NCBI RefSeq assembly: GCF_002127325.2
Contig: NC_035436.2
Span: forward strand, 120,270,771 to 120,334,770
Direction: 5' to 3'
DNA from: Helianthus annuus
Lineage: Eukaryota; Streptophyta; Magnoliopsida; Asterales; Asteraceae
Length of the DNA: 64,000 nucleotides
Below, piece after piece: positions 48,052-61,168 of the stretch (within the stretch, counting starts at the first letter, position 1; every line of letters starts with the position of its first letter). The notes under the pieces are model-generated. The model had not been told where the DNA came from. It made no database searches and saw only the letters and a program-made list of their open reading frames with translations. Position numbers and translations under genes: made by a program.

Positions 48052-50676
48052 TGTCACACCCCCAAAATCCACCTGCGGAGTATCACCGCTTGGGAGCGTG
48101 ACTGACCAGGATCAAGCCACCAATCATATAGAACAATATATATAGTAAGAGTATTTGCCATTAAACCAAACCAAATCCATATGAAAGGTGTTTCAAAACA
48201 TAAGTAAGTTATCACTGTTTAGCGGAAGCGTATAATTGAAACCCATTATAATAAAGTATCAACTGTCATAAGTGTTTAACATATCAATCACGATTCAAGC
48301 CCAGAACGACCAGCTCCTCCCTGTGCAAGCTCCATGTATCTAACGACCTGCAAGGCATGTAACAGAGGATCAACAACTAGTTGAGCGAGTTCACAGAAAG
48401 TAAATGCGTAATAGTAAGTTCGTATGTAACATGTGGCTCTACTGGGCCGATAGTACGTTCTATTGGTGGGGGCTTCCCATGTTGTATAACCACTAGACTA
48501 TTCGTAACCATAAGTATCCTTCACAACCGAGGATAGCAGTAAGTATAGATATACGTAGGTTTTACGTGAGTATCCTTCACAACCGAGGATAGTAGTAAGT
48601 ACAGATACACGTAGGTTTTACGTGAGTATCCTTCACAACCGAGGATAGTAGTAAGTATAAGTCTACGTAGATTGTAAGTATGTGTCCTGCACAACCGAGG
48701 ACAGTGAATAGCATAAGTATGTGTCCTGCACAACCGAGGACAGTGAGTAGCATAAGTATGTGTCCTGCACAACCGAGGACAGTGAGTAGCATAAGTATAT
48801 GTCCTGCACAACCGAGGACAGTGGATAGCTTAAGTATGTGTCCTGCACAACAGAGGACAATGGTATGGTAGTCTAGTAACAGTGTAAGTACAGTTCTATT
48901 CAATCTCAATCCTTCAATCCCAATTCCCGTGCCCTGGGAATCCCATGCCTTAGTAAGAGTGTGAACTCACCTGGGTTTGCTCGGTATGCTTAATTATGTG
49001 CTAGCAATTATTCAATCAAATCCTATAGTAAGCACGTATACTTGATCAGTTCATGTTCGTAATGTTTCATATGCAATTAATACCACAGAGTATGTTCGAC
49101 AATCGATATCATGCATCATACGTCAGTTAATCACATTAGTACGATCCCTGTTGCTCATCAAGGCTTTCTCAATTTAATCTAACAATAACATCTGTGCGTA
49201 ACTGGATTAATACACTTTGCATAGTTCACATGTGCATCAGAGTTAATTCAGGACCGTATTACAGCTAATCCACGCAACGTGGTTATCATACTGAGTCAAT
49301 CACATTTAACATAGCATAGCATATTTAACAGTGTTAGTGGCTTAGCAAAGTAACCTTCCTATCTTACAGATTCAACATGTTATACATACATTCACAGTTT
49401 CATTTTTATCATCACACCAAGTCGGACATGCCTTGCCCTATCTAAAGCTCGGACAAGTGTGTGTATGTGGGTTTCCCTTGCTCAAAAGTCGGACCAAAGG
49501 CCCCTAACATGAAACTCGGATAGAACAAGGGTGGGGGGGGGGCTAACAAGGTCGGACAAGGAGTGTGGGGTGACAAAAGTCGGACAAGAGGTTGTGGGGT
49601 TAAAGGTCGGACCCCATACCCCATGTCAAAACTCGGACCACTTGATCCATTCTTAAGAAACTCGGACACTTTGTCCTTACAACAAAAAGTCGGACATCTT
49701 GTTATGGATAAAAGGTCGGACAACATTCTCTTGGGAGAAACTCGGACCACACTCTTGTGTGAGAAACTCGGTCCCTATCTAGGTTAAAGATCGGACAACA
49801 TATTGATATATAACTTCGGACCCTACTAGCATACAAGAAGATCGGACTAGATTACCTCACTTAAAACTCGGATCCTTAGTCATAACATAAAACTCGGACA
49901 TGATATATGGGTCATAAAGGTCGGACATAGATCAACAATTAAAACTCAGACAGAAGATCAAACATACGCATGTTCCCTACATAGAGATTGTATCAGTTAC
50001 GTTTTATATTCTCATGGATCGTGAAACCCTAATCACGTATATGCAGAATTCATAAACATTCAATTGATGATTACAAGTAACCATTATGTGAACAGTCCTA
50101 TCGGCTTACAACTGATCATTCATCATAACACAATAATCAGAAATCAATTCAGTAAATTCAGATTCATCATATGTAGAACTAGGGTTTACAAGCATCAATC
50201 AATCAACAATTAATCAAGAATTGATACAATCAAATAATCAACGAACAATCATTAACAATTACCTTGAATGATTCTAAAGAAAGAGAGGAATCGAAAGTGA
50301 TGAATGTCTTGAGCCAATGATGGTGGTGTTGATGATTGCTAGAGAAAGTACGTGCTTGGATTTTTGTGAGAATGATTAGTGAAAAGGGGATTAGGGTTAA
50401 GTATCTCTAAGATTTCACTAATTACTCTATGCATCCCTAAGTATCATAATTTACAATGAACACCATCTCATAACAATTTCATAGTTTCACCACCAAGTTT
50501 ACATATTTGACAAGTTTATCACAATTAACACATAACCATGCACAATCACACAATACACTTCATTGTAACAAAACGTATATAATTCCATAGCAATTAATTG
50601 TGCAAATAATCAACTAAACAATTCAAGAACGTGCAATTAATGCGAAATAGAAATCCTGGAAATTCGAGTTGTCACA
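48052..50676 (-). repeat. 5' LTR of element H (2625 bp)
   Basis: Almost identical to 40954-43541; 37 bp longer, mainly because of one extra 39-bp hairpin unit. Donor-like site 48970, acceptor-like site 48348. GGTCGGAC array at 49420-49965. Confidence 0.93.
48512..48868 (-). repeat. Hairpin-forming tandem array in H right LTR
   Basis: Three ATCCT/AGGAT units and five GTCCT/AGGAC units; otherwise as 41415-41728. Confidence 0.8.
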
Positions 50677-50681
50677 CGGTA

Positions 50682-53668
50682 TGCTAAAATAAACTTTATT
50701 GATCAATAGGGACTAAAAGTGTCAAAAAGTGCACAAGTTTGCATTTTCGCGCATATCTTACATTCTGAATATATCCGGACATCCAAAACTTTTTGTAAGC
50801 ATTAAAATATTTTGTTTTAGTGTTTGGCATGATAAAATTCCATTCGTCGCTTAATTTGGATCGTTTTTACGTTCGTTACGACTTCCGTCGTAATTAAGCA
50901 AATAACGCAACCGTACGACCAAACGAACCGACATCCGAGATATTTTTGAGCATGTTTTGAGTTCCCTATACTTTAACTTCATTTTGGACCCTTGAAATGG
51001 GGTTAACGGGGCTTAAACGTGTCAAAAATGGGCCGAAATGCATGTTTCACAGGTTCAGGGACTAAACTGCAAATTCTGAATACTTAGCCAAGCGAGCCGC
51101 GTAAGCCCATATGCACATCTTACGCGGGCCGCGTGAGTTGCCCAGTAACAGAAAACCAGTTTCTGAAACAGCAGCTGGTTTGCAGGGTTTTTGGACATGG
51201 TTTTGATCATTCTATGGGCCAATTTTGATGGTTTTTGAGAGCCCATGGTATCCAAATACCATATGCCCACTTGTACGGATGAGATCAAAGCTCAATCTTC
51301 GAGAAACAATCCTAACGGCTCTTGAAAATCTATAAATACCCACTTGCTTTCACTTGCATTCCTCACATTTGATCTGATTCTGCTCTCTAAGTGGAAGTAT
51401 TTGCTTCCTACCTGAGAGTGAATCGGGTCAAAGCTTGCGGGGTTCGTTTGTAAGTATTCCTTCGTTCTTTTCGTTCGTTTCTATCGTTAAAGTCAAACTG
51501 TGTTTGACTTTCTGCTTTGACCAGTTTACGGTTAACGCGAAGTTCGTTTGAACTTCATAACGTGAGCGTAATCACGATGGTTATAGTCCCTAGTGACTAT
51601 ACCTACTGATTACCACGTTATCTAGGCTCAGTGACGAGTCGTAGTTTCGGCCAAAATGCGTTTTCTCGCGTATTTTGTAACCAAACTACTATAGGATATC
51701 AAAACCGGTTGTTTTGATATCAAAACCTGTTTTCTAACTTAACTAAACATGTTCTAGCATGTTTAGCTCGTCACTTTTTAGTTTGGTGCTTGTGTAGAGT
51801 CGTAAGTCAAGCGGAATAAACACCCGCTTAGACTTTCGAACACGACCCGTTTGGTCGATCGTTAGGATCCGACCAAACATGTTTAGTGACCATAGTAAGC
51901 ATAGGGAATAACCTTCCGAGGTTATACCTTATGGTCACTTAGGATTGATTAGTCGCATGATAAGTAGTTTATGTGCCTTTGGTAAATTACCAAAATACCC
52001 TTTTCATACATAATTGGTAATTAAGCATACGTGACCTAAATTTTTGACACATAACTAATTATTTAGCATAATTAAACATGTATGGGCATATAATACTTGT
52101 CATAGGACTAGTTAGACGTCTCGAACGCGCTTTTGCGCGCACGACGCCTTAAAGTAGCGTGAGTTACCTTAATGGGTCACAATGGGTCGAAAGCACTTAG
52201 GTTAGGTTCCGATTTAGAATATAGGCCTTGCTAAACCATATCACATGAGTTCCAACACTCATTTGGTTTACAAGTCCTCATTCTGTCCGATCTTCCGATT
52301 TAGGCGTCTATTGTTTAACTAGTGGTTCGATTACTAGGTGCTACTTGATTCCTTTGGTTTGCTTGAGTTTGCTTGAGTTCTATTGATCGAGGATACTTTG
52401 CACTACATGTGAGTACATAGTTCCCCTAGTTTACTGTTTTTAAATGTTTTGGGGTGATTCATATGTACGAAATGTTTTCAAGGTTTAAACGATGATTTCA
52501 AAAACGATTAAAACGATTTCTACTAAACTAAGAACGATTTCGATAAAGCGAACGAACTTGTTGGTTGTAGTTACATAACGAATGACATTCATTAGCATTG
52601 ATCAAGCCGACCAGTATTAGGTTATGGTAACATAGGATCTGACCAATCCCGTTACTTTACGACACCCATGGTTATGTGTGGGGGTTGTGGGTAGCGACTG
52701 AATCTGATGTTTGTTAACTTACCCTTTGGTGGTTTGTTAATACGAGAACGAGTTGAACGATGGGCGAGTCACAAAGGTTTGAATGTTATTAACGAGACGA
52801 CCATATATAAGTTTTCACAATTAAAACGAGGACGATTTAAACGATCTAAACGAGTAAACGATTTGGGAACGAGTAAACAATTTGGGAACGATATGGGAAT
52901 GATTTGGGAACGATTTGGAAACGATTTGGAAACGAAGTTAAATGATTTCGATAAACAATTGGTTTTTGGTTAGGTGTATAGATAACGAGACGGGGGTAAT
53001 ATGGTGAAAACATGGTAGATACGCCGCTGGTACTTCTTATATATAAGTGTTTTCAACATATTGCATACCGTGGCGTTATTTAGTTCACTTGGGTAAACGA
53101 TTTTGAATCGATGTCACACAAACGATGTTTTCTAAAGGATATAAATCATACGAGCTTTTAACGAGTTTTTTTTACAAGATGTTTTACAAGTTGGTTTGCT
53201 AAAAGCAAATGTTTTTGGGTTAAGAATCATGGCTATGAGGTTTTATAAACTATAACCCGCTCGATTTGAGTCGGTTAATTAAGTTTCAATATTATACTCT
53301 TTTCAAAACAAAGTTTTTAATGAAGTATTGCAACATTTAAACTAGCCATGAATCCGACACTCCTATAAAACCTATGTACTCGCCAGCATTTCTTTGCTGA
53401 CTAAGTTTTTACATATGTTTCAGGTGTTGTTGCTTGATGTGGTTTCTAAGATGCATGCGTCACATAGGATCTGGACAAGGCCTTAGTGACATAATAACAA
53501 TGATAGTCGACATTTAACGTGTTTGTTTTGTGTCAAGACAATGTAATGTTAAATATTCAATAAAACGAAACTCTTTGTGTATCCATGGTTGTGAAACAAT
53601 AGCTTCTGTTGCAACACTCCCCGACGTTTCCGCCACAGTTTGTTGTCCTACGTGGTCGGGGTGTGACA
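50682..53668 (+). repeat. 3' LTR of element F, segment after H
   Basis: Continues the LTR after the CGGTA duplication. TATAAATACCC at 51331-51338. Ends GGTCGGGGTGTGACA, then TTTCG and the B LTR. Confidence 0.92.
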
Positions 53669-53931
53669 TTTCGTTTGTGCATGTTTGGAGCGGAATTAGT
53701 TTGTCTATAAATAGGTCTAGGTCCATGTCATTTGAAACGGAATTATGAAGGGGTTTTCCAACGGCGAAGCTCTGTCGAAGTGTCTACGTGGTGTAAATTG
53801 TTACTAGATCAATAAACAAGACACTTTAAGTGAATATATTGCTGAATCACACACAATATGTCTGTTTCCGCCTTTCATATTGTGTAGAACGCCTCTGAAT
53901 GACTCGTTTCGGGTCCGTACACGATCCTACA
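53669..53931 (+). repeat. Middle LTR of element B, segment 3
   Basis: Includes TATAAATA at 53706-53713 and ends GATCCTACA, followed by a primer site at 53934-53945. An LTR that is 3' to B's body is therefore also 5' to another internal region. Confidence 0.88.
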
Positions 53932-54415
53932 TGTGGTATCAGAGCTCAGGAGGAGGAGTTCTGCAGATTTCAGCTTGATTTCATCTCTTTTTCTATCTTC
54001 TACACCTTCTTTTCTAAATTGAACAAGTTTTAACGGTCAAAATGATCTGAATTTCTCATATTATAAGCGAAATAGTGTTTTAACAAATCCTTGAGATAAT
54101 TGGACCTTAATTCGACTTAATTCTGATAAAATTTGTAATTTTGCATGAACATCAGAACGGATATGCTGACATCATCATAATTCCGCGTGAAATTACACCT
54201 TAATTCCGCACGGAATTACATTGATTGATTAATTTCATTTGAAATAGCACCTTATTCCGCACGAAATTATAATTCCGTTTGAGTTAGCTCGAACGAAATT
54301 ACAATTTCGTTTCAAAGTGCATAATTCCGTTTGAATTTGTACCTTAACAGACTGATAAAGACTGAAGACGTCGAAGACCTGACACTTAAGACTCGTCAAC
54401 ATCCGAGGGGGAGTC
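53932..54415 (+). other. Short deleted internal region between two B-type LTRs
   Basis: Starts with primer site TGGTATCAGAGC and leader (GAGGAGGAGTTCTG as in C), then an array of ATTCCG...CGGAATT words (54180-54330). It jumps to the last 70 bp of a B-type 3' end with the tract CCGAGGGGGAGTC. Everything between leader and 3' end is gone; no gene remains. Confidence 0.8.
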
Positions 54416-54866
54416 TGTTGGTGCATACGTCTGTCGACTTCATCTTGTATCGAGTCTTGCATTGTTCAGGGCACGAAGATCGAGAAATCAAGTCAAATGG
54501 TTAATTCCGCTTGAAGCTGTTAATTCCGCTTGAAGAGTCAACAAGTAATTCCACACGGAACTACATTGTAATTCCGTTTGTGTGTAATTTCGATTCTATG
54601 TAATTTCGTTTGTGCATGTTTGGAGCGGAATTAGTTTGTCTATAAATAGGTCTAGGTCCGTGTCATTTGAAACGGAATTAGGAAGGGGTTTTCCGACGGC
54701 GAAGCTCTGTCGAAGTGTCTACGTGGTGTAAATTGTTACCAGATCAATAAACAAGACAGTTTAAGTGAATATATTGCTGAATCACACACAATATGTCTGT
54801 TTCCGCCTTTCATATTGTGTAGAACGCCTCTGAACGACTCATTTCAGGTCCGTACACGATCCTACA
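54416..54866 (+). repeat. Terminal B-type LTR (451 bp)
   Basis: TGTTGGTGCATACG...GATCCTACA with TATAAATA at 54641-54648. Differs from the middle LTR at about 15 positions plus one 23-bp unit. It is followed by ATTTT of element I, the likely target duplication, whose partner is off the window. Confidence 0.88.
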
Positions 54867-55762
<896 letters not shown>

Positions 55763-55779
55763 GTCTCCCCCAGTTTAGG

Positions 55780-55799
55780 AAATTTCGTCCCCGAAATTT
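55780..55799. repeat. Palindrome AAATTTCG-TCCC-CGAAATTT in I
   Basis: Same motif and place as in D, F and H, with a 4-base centre. Confidence 0.8.
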
Positions 55800-57560
55800 T
55801 TACTCTAGAGGTTTTGTTTTCACTCTAGGTAAGAATAACAAAAACAGATTTAATGAATATAGTCTTTTAGTTTCTGCGAGAAACTTGGATTCTTAGGGTG
55901 AATCCTCGTAGACCTATATTACACACATCCTCAATTCCTAAACTCACATCTCAACGCTTTCCACTCTTCCAAGGTTCAACATTTAGAAGCACTTAATCAA
56001 GAAGATTAAGTCAGTGTTTCACCATTTTAGGTTTAACATAGGTATATTTACATATACATTATCCCATACCTAAGATAGTTTGAGTTTACACCTGATTGAC
56101 CCAACTCGAGATGGGCTCTCGAAAGAATCAAATCTCATAAACTCGTCTTCCTTCTTGCATTCATTTAAGATATTCACAAATCACCAAATTAATAAATCGC
56201 ATATACGACCAGAATGTTGTAATCGCCTGTCCGGTTATTAGCATAACTCTTCTAGCTATACGCACTACTTCTACGGTGCTTCGATAAACTTTCGTTTATC
56301 TTCTAAACAAATCTCTATAAAGAACAAAATTAGTGTATTATCCATTATACACTTTCTCAACTGTACCCAAACAATACATCATGTACACTACTCCATCCTT
56401 ATGGTAGCTTGAGCCTTTTAAGCGCCTGATCTAACTCAAGATGGGCTCTTGAAAGGACCAAGTCAATGTGGCTCAACTTTTCTTCTCTCTGCTAAACCTA
56501 ATAGTACTTCTGCAAGATAAATCCTTTATCAGAACCAAATCTTCAATCTGGAATCGCAATAGTTCCTTCAATTGTCCATGTAATCCTTCTGTTGATCAAT
56601 TGGCAACGTTTAACCTTCCCTTGATCCAGGCAAATCCTGTCGCTGGTTTCCTAGATAAACTAAGGTCCGGTTAATTGTCCTTTGTCATGTTAGCTCAACA
56701 AAGTGACGATCAACACTTCCATCCATGCAAGGCTTAAAACTGAGCAACCTAGATACTAGCGTGTTAATTATTATTGTAAGATAATTCCGCCAATGGCATG
56801 TGAGTATCTTAACTTCCTTCAGAGTCCATCATACACGCTCCCAACTTTTCTTTCAAACGGTCTAAAAAGCTTCCCACTATCTTGCTGTCCAATCAATTTC
56901 CCTTTTCCTTTTGGGGTTATTATTGTCGAAGGCTGCACTAATTTCGGTAAATTCTTAATAAATCTCCGGTAGCAACTAGCTAGTCATAAGGATCATCATA
57001 CTCCCGACGGGGTCTTTGGCGCTCGTCATCATTTGGTTGCTCCAATATCAAACTGATTCACTGGCATAGCTTCCTTATTCCTCACCAACTCCATAGTTAC
57101 TTCAAATGTTACTTATGATTCTCCTTGGTTCGCACATAGGTAAGTATGTCGTCAACAAATATTATTACGAATTCATCCGATTAGGGTTCCCATACCCTGT
57201 TCATGAGATTCATAATTATAAATGACACATTAATTTAGTCAAAAGGCATGACTAATAACTCATAATTGCCATATCACGTTTAAAAAGCAGTCCTCAGCAT
57301 TTCTTTGTCAACAACCTTCAACTGATCGTATCCTGATCGCAGATCAATCTTCGAGTAGCAGCTGGATCCATGTAGCTGATCGAACAAATCGTCAATCTTC
57401 GGTAAAGGGTACCGATTCTTGATAGCCAACTTGTTCAGTTCTCTGATATCATCACATATCCTGAGGATCCATCCTTCTTCCTCTTCAACAAAACCGATGC
57501 ACCTCAAACGAAAAGCTTGATCGAATGAAACCCTTGTCTACTAGCTCTTGAACCTGACTC
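55800..57560 (-). pseudogene. Element I pol remnants (RT recognisable)
   Basis: RT pieces are readable on the minus strand: [27 protein letters not shown] at 57280-57507 and a VIIFVDDIL block near 57140-57175. Downstream only weak traces remain, with stops in all frames; I cannot place RNase H or integrase with confidence. Confidence 0.65.
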
Positions 57561-58121
57561 GAAAATTCTATCATTCTCAAATGGTTCTTAATCTATAAGG
57601 AGATTGTGCAATTGGGTGCAGCACCGTGAGCCAGATCGATTCAAAATTCAATCTGTCTCGCAGGGGAAAATCCAGATAAGTCTTTTTAGGAAAACTTCTG
57701 GATAATTGCGAACAATAGGAATCTCTCCGATATTCCTACATTCGGCTTTCGTATCACCATGTTACAAAGAACGCAGGATAGCCTTTTCGCAATAAATTGA
57801 GCATCCTCACAACACTGACAACTCTCAATTATTAACACTCAATACTCGAAACTCGGCACTCTACTCGGTCGATCTCCGCGAACAACTACCACATTTCTAT
57901 CGTTATCAGGATGAGATATCCTAGCTTGCTTTCCCGAGCAATAATCCCTGCTTCTTTCTTGAATAGTTAATCCATCCTCGCATCTACGTCAAGGCTCCCC
58001 AGCTCCACTGGAAATATACTGACACTAGATCTACGATCACCTAACTAAATACTATAACTGCAAGCGGCCTCACTAGTTCCCATCAACTTACCAATTGCTA
58101 GTTCTATCGGGCACTTTATAC
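57561..58121 (-). other. Decayed protease-linker region of element I
   Basis: Stops in every frame. Position between gag end and RT suggests former protease sequence; no DSG motif found. Confidence 0.4.
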
Positions 58122-58570
58122 TCAGCTTACTTGTAGGTGAACACAAAAATGGTTCCCAGTTTCTCGAACAAAACTCAAGTATGAACATAGATTGGTTTTT
58201 GATTCGAAACATACCGGTAACAATAGAAGATCGTCTCGTGCCTTCCCAGCGTTTAGCTCGAATGCTCTACCCCTGGATTGTTTTATGTGTACATCTATGT
58301 ACTTGTTCACAAAGTTAATGAGAAATCAGAATTACACTCCGATTATATCATAACACAAGAACTACTAAAATTTCTGATCTAATCACCTTAAGGGTTTCCG
58401 ATCTGTGACCCACCAAAACCATGCCCATGAGCATCACGTCCACATTCCTGGCCATTATTTTGGTTAGCATTGCGCTGTTCCATGGCAGTATTAATGTGTT
58501 GGGCTATGAGTTGTGCCAACTCTTTTGGGGTAATAGGTAGTCCAGAACCCTGTCTCGCTTTTGGCGGCAT
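58122..58570 (-). pseudogene. Element I gag remnants
   Basis: Starts ATG 58570 (MPPKARQGSGLPITPKELAQLIAQHI), a usual gypsy gag N-terminus, stopping after about 60 codons. The gag end RGRAFELNAGKARDD appears near 58230-58275. The capsid core and knuckles between them are deleted. Confidence 0.7.
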
Positions 58571-59511
58571 TTCGTCGTTTCTATTATTTACAACAATAAT
58601 AATCACATAAGACGAGAACCAAGAATAATTCAATCATTAAACGGTTGTGGACCAAACATTGCGCATGTATAATATCCACTTATTAATGAAAACAATTCTT
58701 AAACCAAAAGAAACCCATTCGATATTTATACCAGAAATTTACAAAGCTTGTTCTTGGTACTAAGACTAATCAAAATTCGGCGTGTCTACATCAATACCCG
58801 TGACAAGTCTATATGAAATTTCCTCCAAAATATTTGACAATTTGGCATGCAAGCTATGAATAGGGTTCATCAAATGAGACATACCAAACAACAGAAACAA
58901 CCAACAACTAACGCTTCAATCCCTGGAAGTCCAACATTTTCCTAACAAGCTCTTCTAGCTCATCTTAATAGTCCATTTGTCCCTCTGAGTCCTTCATCGT
59001 CTCCATGCCTCTGCGTAACATGGCAAACTGACGATTGTAGTGAGAGCAGTTGACCGAAATCCCTTTTGTGTCTTCAAAGCGGATGCTGTCATAGCTCTCA
59101 TAGTTGATTGCGATCTCTCCTACGGGTCGAGTCCTCATCCTACGGCGAGTGTTGACTAAAAGAGGTGTAGCAAAACACGTGACTCGAATAGCAGAATAAA
59201 CGATTCTTTGACGACGGACGAAAGAATCTCAAGTGTAGGCTCGACAGTATCAGTGAGCGGAACTACTAATGGCTCTATAGGCCGAGACGTGACACATCGT
59301 AACCGTACACATAAGGCTCAAATAAATAGAAAATCACGTATGCACATAAACACATAAGGGTTTTCATACATGATAAAATTTCCACATTTATTTAAAAATC
59401 TTGGCTTCGAGAATTTTGGACTTTAAATTTCAAAATTCTTCGGTTGAAGTCTAGTGTTTTCCTTCGAAAACATCTAGTTCGCAAACAACCATTGGCTCTG
59501 ATACCAACTTC
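58571..59511 (-). other. Leader of element I with primer binding site
   Basis: Non-coding. Primer site TGGTATCAGAGCCA on the minus strand at 59493-59506. Confidence 0.75.
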
Positions 59512-60083
59512 TGTCACACCCCAAAAACGTCGCAGCGGAATATAAAACGTAGTGGTGACGGAAGCTGGTGCCCATTTCTATCTTGATGTTTGATGCATTA
59601 TAGTGTTGGACATTAATTAAATAATTAAAACATAACTTTTAAGCATGACGTCCCATAACATGACACAACCACGACATAATTTAATTGTCTTTGATCCTTA
59701 TGGATCTTATTACATTTGTCCCAGAAAGTTTTAAAATTAGTCCAACATTTTTTAGTGACAAAACATGCGTCAACAACCACAAGATATGCCATAATTCCCG
59801 AAGCCGAGCTCAAGTACCTGTAGAACACGTTAAAATCAAGTGTCAACACAAAGGAAGGTGAGTTCACTTATTCGTTTACTAACACATTTTATTCCAAGGA
59901 AAACATTCTGATTAGGTGTTTATTTGAAAACATCCATGTAATTTTTGAAAGTCCATTTTTCTCCTTTGATAAAATCCGTGGGCATTCCATCGGGTCATTA
60001 CTCCGACAATAGTAATACTGCCCAGGTTTTGTATATTAAATTATAGCGTTAATTTTCAGACTCGTATGTTAGCTAGACGATAC
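59512..60083 (-). repeat. 5' LTR of element I, part before J
   Basis: TGTCACACCCCAAAAACG start. Acceptor-like TGTTCTACAG/GT on the minus strand near 59820, after a TGTTGACAC branch-like word. Cut by J. Confidence 0.75.
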
Positions 60084-61160
60084 TGTAACATTTGTGCTTG
60101 TAATCATTGTGAACAGTTCAATTATCAATAAAACAATGTTATTTGATCCCAATGTTTGTTTGGTTGTGTTTTACATTTTTCATGTTTTGACTTTTGTTCA
60201 ATTTCAAACTCTACATCGCTTTCTAGAGAGTTATACGCTAACTGGTGCTTAAACGTACTCAGTTTAATGCGACAAATACTCCAGAACATCAACATATACT
60301 CAACATACCTTAAATAACCTTTACATAACTTAGAAATAAGTTTTGAAGGCTTTGGTATGGCAAAAACAAGTTAATTCGCTTACAGGGACTAAACTTGACA
60401 AACTGCGAAAGTATGCCAATTCGAACTGTAACGAACATTCCGGAACATGTCCATAAGTTAAACATACCATAAATATCCTTTACATAGCTTAGAAATAGGC
60501 TTTGAGGGGTTTGGTATGCTAAAACAAACTTTTGGATCATTCAGGGGCTAAAAGTGTCAAAAAGTGCACAAGTTTGCACTTTCGCGCATAACTTACGTTC
60601 TGAATACATCCGGACACCCAAAAATTTATGTAAGCATCCTTATATTATGCCTTAATGTTTGGCATGAGAAAAATCCATCCGTCGCGTCATTTGGATCGTC
60701 TTTCGCGCTTATGCGCATCCCGTCGTAATTAACCGAACATCGCGATCGTACGGCCAAACGAACCAACACCCGACATATTTTTGAGCATGTTTCATGTCCA
60801 CAATGTTTAGGCATCATTTTAGGGCCCTAAAGTTGGCTTTACGGGCCTTAGAAGTGTCGGAAATGTCTTAAATACATAACAGGGACTAAAACTGTAATTG
60901 CTGAAAGTTTGTGCGGATCAGACAGGGCCAGGCGGCCCGCCTGAGCCTTGTGTGAATCCTGACGCGGGCCGCGTGGGACATGCAGATAAGATAAGATCAA
61001 TTAGTCAGCAAATCTCAGCTGATTAAACCACAACCACATGATTTCACTTGCCCTTTCAGCTCACTAAGGGTCATTTTCAGTAACCACAACTTTTCGACAA
61101 GTGTACGCACGAGATTCGATCACGTTTTTCAAGAAACGATCCTAACAGTTCGGGAAATAC

Positions 61161-61168
61161 TATAAATA
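61161..61168 (+). promoter_or_regulatory. Probable TATA box of J LTR
   Basis: TATAAATACCCC in the same context as D and F. Confidence 0.6.

Larger units (their letters stand above)
40954..50676 (-). mobile_element. Element H: young Tekay-like Ty3/gypsy retrotransposon
   Basis: LTRs 40954-43541 and 48052-50676 are almost identical (about 14 differences seen over 2.6 kb plus one 39-bp unit). Duplication CGGTA at 40949-40953 and 50677-50681, inside the F LTR. The pol frame is open over 1045 codons; gag and protease carry deletions and frameshifts. LTRs are of the E type, not the D/F/J type, so this is a second gypsy subfamily. Confidence 0.92.
31895..53668 (+). mobile_element. Element F: Tekay-like Ty3/gypsy retrotransposon, interrupted by H
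   Basis: LTRs at 31895-35346 and at 40492-40953 plus 50682-53668 (about 3.45 kb each), with primer site, gag-pol and polypurine tract in the expected order. Flanked by TTTCG at 31890-31894 and 53669-53673, within the middle LTR of B. The upstream LTR half (two units of about 160 bp, GC-rich inverted repeat, TATAAATACCC) is clearly related to D and J, so these three form one lineage. Confidence 0.92.
5149..54866 (+). mobile_element. Element B: old copia (Sirevirus-like) gag element, split by G, D, E and F
   Basis: B is reconstructed from pieces 5149-8180, 28098-29205, 31780-31894 and 53669-54866. The pieces rejoin exactly when each nested element and one copy of its 5-bp duplication are removed: TCATC for D, CTGTT for E, TTTCG for F. 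Sequence across the D junction aligns with uninterrupted element C near 20451-20540. The 5' LTR and gag N-terminus are outside the window to the left of G. No pol is visible between gag and the 3' LTR, as in C. The right end abuts I at 54867, so B probably sits in the I LTR. Confidence 0.8.
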
